Shown: positions 62,325 to 64,000 of the stretch, piece after piece
How the letters are laid out: each line of letters starts with the position of its first letter
How positions within the stretch are numbered: position 1 is the first letter of the stretch
Assembly: GCF_017741935.1 (NCBI RefSeq)
Contig: NZ_JAGHMH010000011.1
Span: 1-64,000 of the forward strand
Source of the DNA: Rhizobium sp. 16-449-1b
GTDB taxonomy: Bacteria > Pseudomonadota > Alphaproteobacteria > Rhizobiales > Rhizobiaceae
Direction of reading: 5' to 3'
DNA length: 64,000 bases
Position numbers and translations under genes: made by a program
The notes under the pieces: model-generated
Database searches by the model: none
What the model was told of the DNA's origin: nothing
The model's input: the letters and a program-made list of their open reading frames with translations, nothing else

Positions 62325-64000
62325 AACCGCCGCCACGCTCTCGCTTCGCTCGCTTCTCAATTGCGTTGCACGCGAATACTCCGACATCGCCAGCTGGAAA
62401 AACGGTGCAGGTGGCTTGTCGTTCGTCATCGCTTTTCCGAAAACGGGCGGCACTCTATCCGTGCCGGTGCTCTATCGCTCGGCAACGGGTCATCACCTCT
62501 TCGGTGACGAAACCAGCCTGACGGAAGCTGGCGCGAAGCGCAGCCTGACGTCTACCGAAGCCGCCGATCTCATCGTCGAGCGTCTGGAGCCGGGTGACGC
62601 CGCCAAGGATGGGCGAGAAGATCTTCTGAACCGCCTGCGATCCAGCCGACGCCTGATCGCGCAGGCGCTGGATGCGCGCCAGGGCGATCTCGCGAGCCTT
62701 GCTGGAAGCCACGTGACGTTCATCGAGGCCGAGCAAGGGCTGATTGCCGGCCACGGCGTCCACCCTTGCCCAAAGAGCCGCGAGGGTATGAATGAAGCGC
62801 AATCACGCCGCTATTCGCCGGAATTCGCCGCCGGTTTCGCGCTGCGCTGGTTCGCCGTCGATCGGCGCGTCGCCCATGGCGGTCACTCAGCCGGCTCGCC
62901 GGCGCCGGAAGCATGGATCGATCAGGCATGCGGAGCGGAACTCGAGGGCATTCGTGCGCGGTTCCCAGCCGACAACTACGCGCTGCTGCCGGTTCATCCC
63001 TGGCAGGCCGATCACATGCTTGCCGATCCTGACGTGGCCGCGTTGGTAGAGAAGGGGTTGATCGTCGATTGCGGCGAAGCCGGTGGCCTGTGGTATCCGA
63101 CATCATCGGTACGCACGCTCTACCGGCCGGACGCTCCCTTCATGCTGAAGCTCTCGCTCGGTGTCGGGATCACCAATTCGGTGCGCGTCAATCTCGCCCG
63201 TGAGCTTCTGCGCGGGGACGATATGTATCGCTTCCGGGCGAGCCCGCTGTGGCAGGATTTTCAGAGCCGCTATCCCGGCCTGACGCTGATCCCGGATCCT
63301 GCTTATCTCGGTGTCACCTCCAGCGGAGAGGTCATCGACGGGCTTTCGGTGTCGATGCGCGAAAATCCTTTCCACGGTGCTGGAGCTGAGCGCAATGTCA
63401 GCCTCTTCGCATCGCTTTGCGAGCATCTGCCCGAACGCGGAAGCCGGCTCGGAGCCTTGATGCGCGATGTAGCGGCCAGGGAAGGGCGACCGCTGGACGA
63501 AGCGGCGACCGCGTGGTTCGAGCGTTTCCTCACCGTGTTCGTGCGGCCGGTCTTCGCGCTCTATCTGAAATTCGGCATCGCCATGGAAGCGCATCAGCAG
63601 AACATGCTGATCGAGATCGAGGACGGCTATCCCATCGGAACGCTCTACCGCGATAATCAGGGCTTCTTCCATCACCACCGCGGCCACGAGGCACTGGTCA
63701 AGGTGCTTCCCGAGCTGGGCATCGCCAGCGAATCCGTCTTCGGGGAAGAGCCGGTCGACGAGCGCCTGCTCTATTACGCCTTCATCAATTCGACGCTTGG
63801 AATGATCGGGGCGCTTGGTCGTGAAGGTCTCGTCGACGAGGCCGTGCTCCTGGCCATGCTGCGTGCGGAGTTGCAGTCGTTGCATGATGCCGAAGGCGGC
63901 CAATCCGAGCTCGTCGCCAAGATGCTGGCGCCGACCCTGCTCACCAAGGGCAACCTTAGAACCCGGTTTGCGCAGATGGACGAGCTGGTCGGACCGCTTG
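62314..64000 (+). CDS. rhbC: IucA/IucC-family siderophore synthetase, partial
   Basis: The reading frame starts at ATG 62314 inside the end of rhbB and stays open to the window edge, so about 562 residues are seen of the roughly 600 expected. IucA/IucC (NIS synthetase) landmarks are GHHLFGDETSLTE, LLPVHPWQADHML, KLSLGVGITNSVRVNL and GIAMEAHQQNMLIEIEDG, the ATP and citrate site of the family. It joins citrate to the hydroxamate arm derived from diaminopropane, giving a schizokinen/rhizobactin-1021-like siderophore. The 3' end and remaining genes (rhbDEF, rhrA, rhtA in the classic order) lie outside the window. Confidence 0.93.
   Translation, partial: MQAETAATLSLRSLLNCVAREYSDIASWKNGAGGLSFVIAFPKTGGTLSVPVLYRSATGHHLFGDETSLTEAGAKRSLTSTEAADLIVERLEPGDAAKDGREDLLNRLRSSRRLIAQALDARQGDLASLAGSHVTFIEAEQGLIAGHGVHPCPKSREGMNEAQSRRYSPEFAAGFALRWFAVDRRVAHGGHSAGSPAPEAWIDQACGAELEGIRARFPADNYALLPVHPWQADHMLADPDVAALVEKGLIVDCGEAGGLWYPTSSVRTLYRPDAPFMLKLSLGVGITNSVRVNLARELLRGDDMYRFRASPLWQDFQSRYPGLTLIPDPAYLGVTSSGEVIDGLSVSMRENPFHGAGAERNVSLFASLCEHLPERGSRLGALMRDVAAREGRPLDEAATAWFERFLTVFVRPVFALYLKFGIAMEAHQQNMLIEIEDGYPIGTLYRDNQGFFHHHRGHEALVKVLPELGIASESVFGEEPVDERLLYYAFINSTLGMIGALGREGLVDEAVLLAMLRAELQSLHDAEGGQSELVAKMLAPTLLTKGNLRTRFAQMDELVGPL

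Overview
This window reads as a GC-rich alphaproteobacterial replicon from the Rhizobiales (Rhizobium, Ensifer, Shinella or a relative). The support is a five-enzyme hut pathway with hutF, a rhtX-rhbABC-type citrate-hydroxamate siderophore locus, two copies of a RIME-like rhizobial intergenic palindromic repeat, several Gfo/Idh/MocA sugar-catabolism modules, GTG/TTG starts and 4-base ATGA/GTGA gene overlaps. Species cannot be fixed from sequence reading alone. Apart from the left end, nothing looks like a large mobile element; no tRNA, rRNA, CRISPR array or intact transposase was seen.

Left end (about 1-10,700) is an accessory, visibly more AT-rich island. It has an orphan membrane protein, more than 1 kb of decayed sequence, then a series of probable genome-defence modules: a DUF4297/Cap4-like nuclease followed by a zinc-hook SMC/Rad50-like ATPase (Lamassu-like architecture); a two-gene restriction-endonuclease-like plus TOPRIM pair; and a cluster with two three-Cys-motif-partner (TcmP) proteins, one helper-like protein and one DUF5131 (Gp37/Gp68, Cys-rich) protein. 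The last two genes converge and share a CTAG stop.

10,700-20,700 holds two Gfo/Idh/MocA dehydrogenases, a DUF2934 protein, a PAS-GGDEF diguanylate cyclase, a CMD/AhpD-like protein, and an FAD/NAD-binding oxidoreductase diverging from a complete Fec-type iron-siderophore ABC importer (permease, permease, ATPase, binding protein). 20,700-23,500 is a tauABC-type aliphatic sulfonate importer. 23,660-32,420 is the histidine-utilisation locus: hutD, then hutI-hutH-hutG-hutU leftward and hutF-hutC rightward from a shared control region with a HutC-type palindrome. Histidine goes to urocanate (HutH), imidazolonepropionate (HutU), formiminoglutamate (HutI), formylglutamate (HutF) and glutamate plus formate (HutG).

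33,100-42,700 contains an orphan ferric-iron binding protein, two low-complexity secreted proteins, a NarL-type two-component system, an FtsI-like transpeptidase, an adenylate cyclase-TPR protein, and mntP behind a yybP-ykoY manganese riboswitch. 42,700-49,000 is a catabolic cluster (VOC protein, Gfo/Idh/MocA, GMC oxidoreductase, two xylose-isomerase-like TIM barrels) interrupted by a toxin-antitoxin pair with a perfect 28-bp operator palindrome. 49,200-53,300 has a DMT exporter and a sulfur operon (class V aminotransferase, persulfide-dioxygenase-like MBL protein, TauE/SafE). 53,600-57,850 has a BTAD/SARP-type regulator with a 72-aa downstream ORF, an orphan TfuA protein and a second DMT exporter. 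The right end is rhtX-rhbA-rhbB-rhbC (the last cut by the window edge), which should make and import a schizokinen/rhizobactin-1021-like siderophore.
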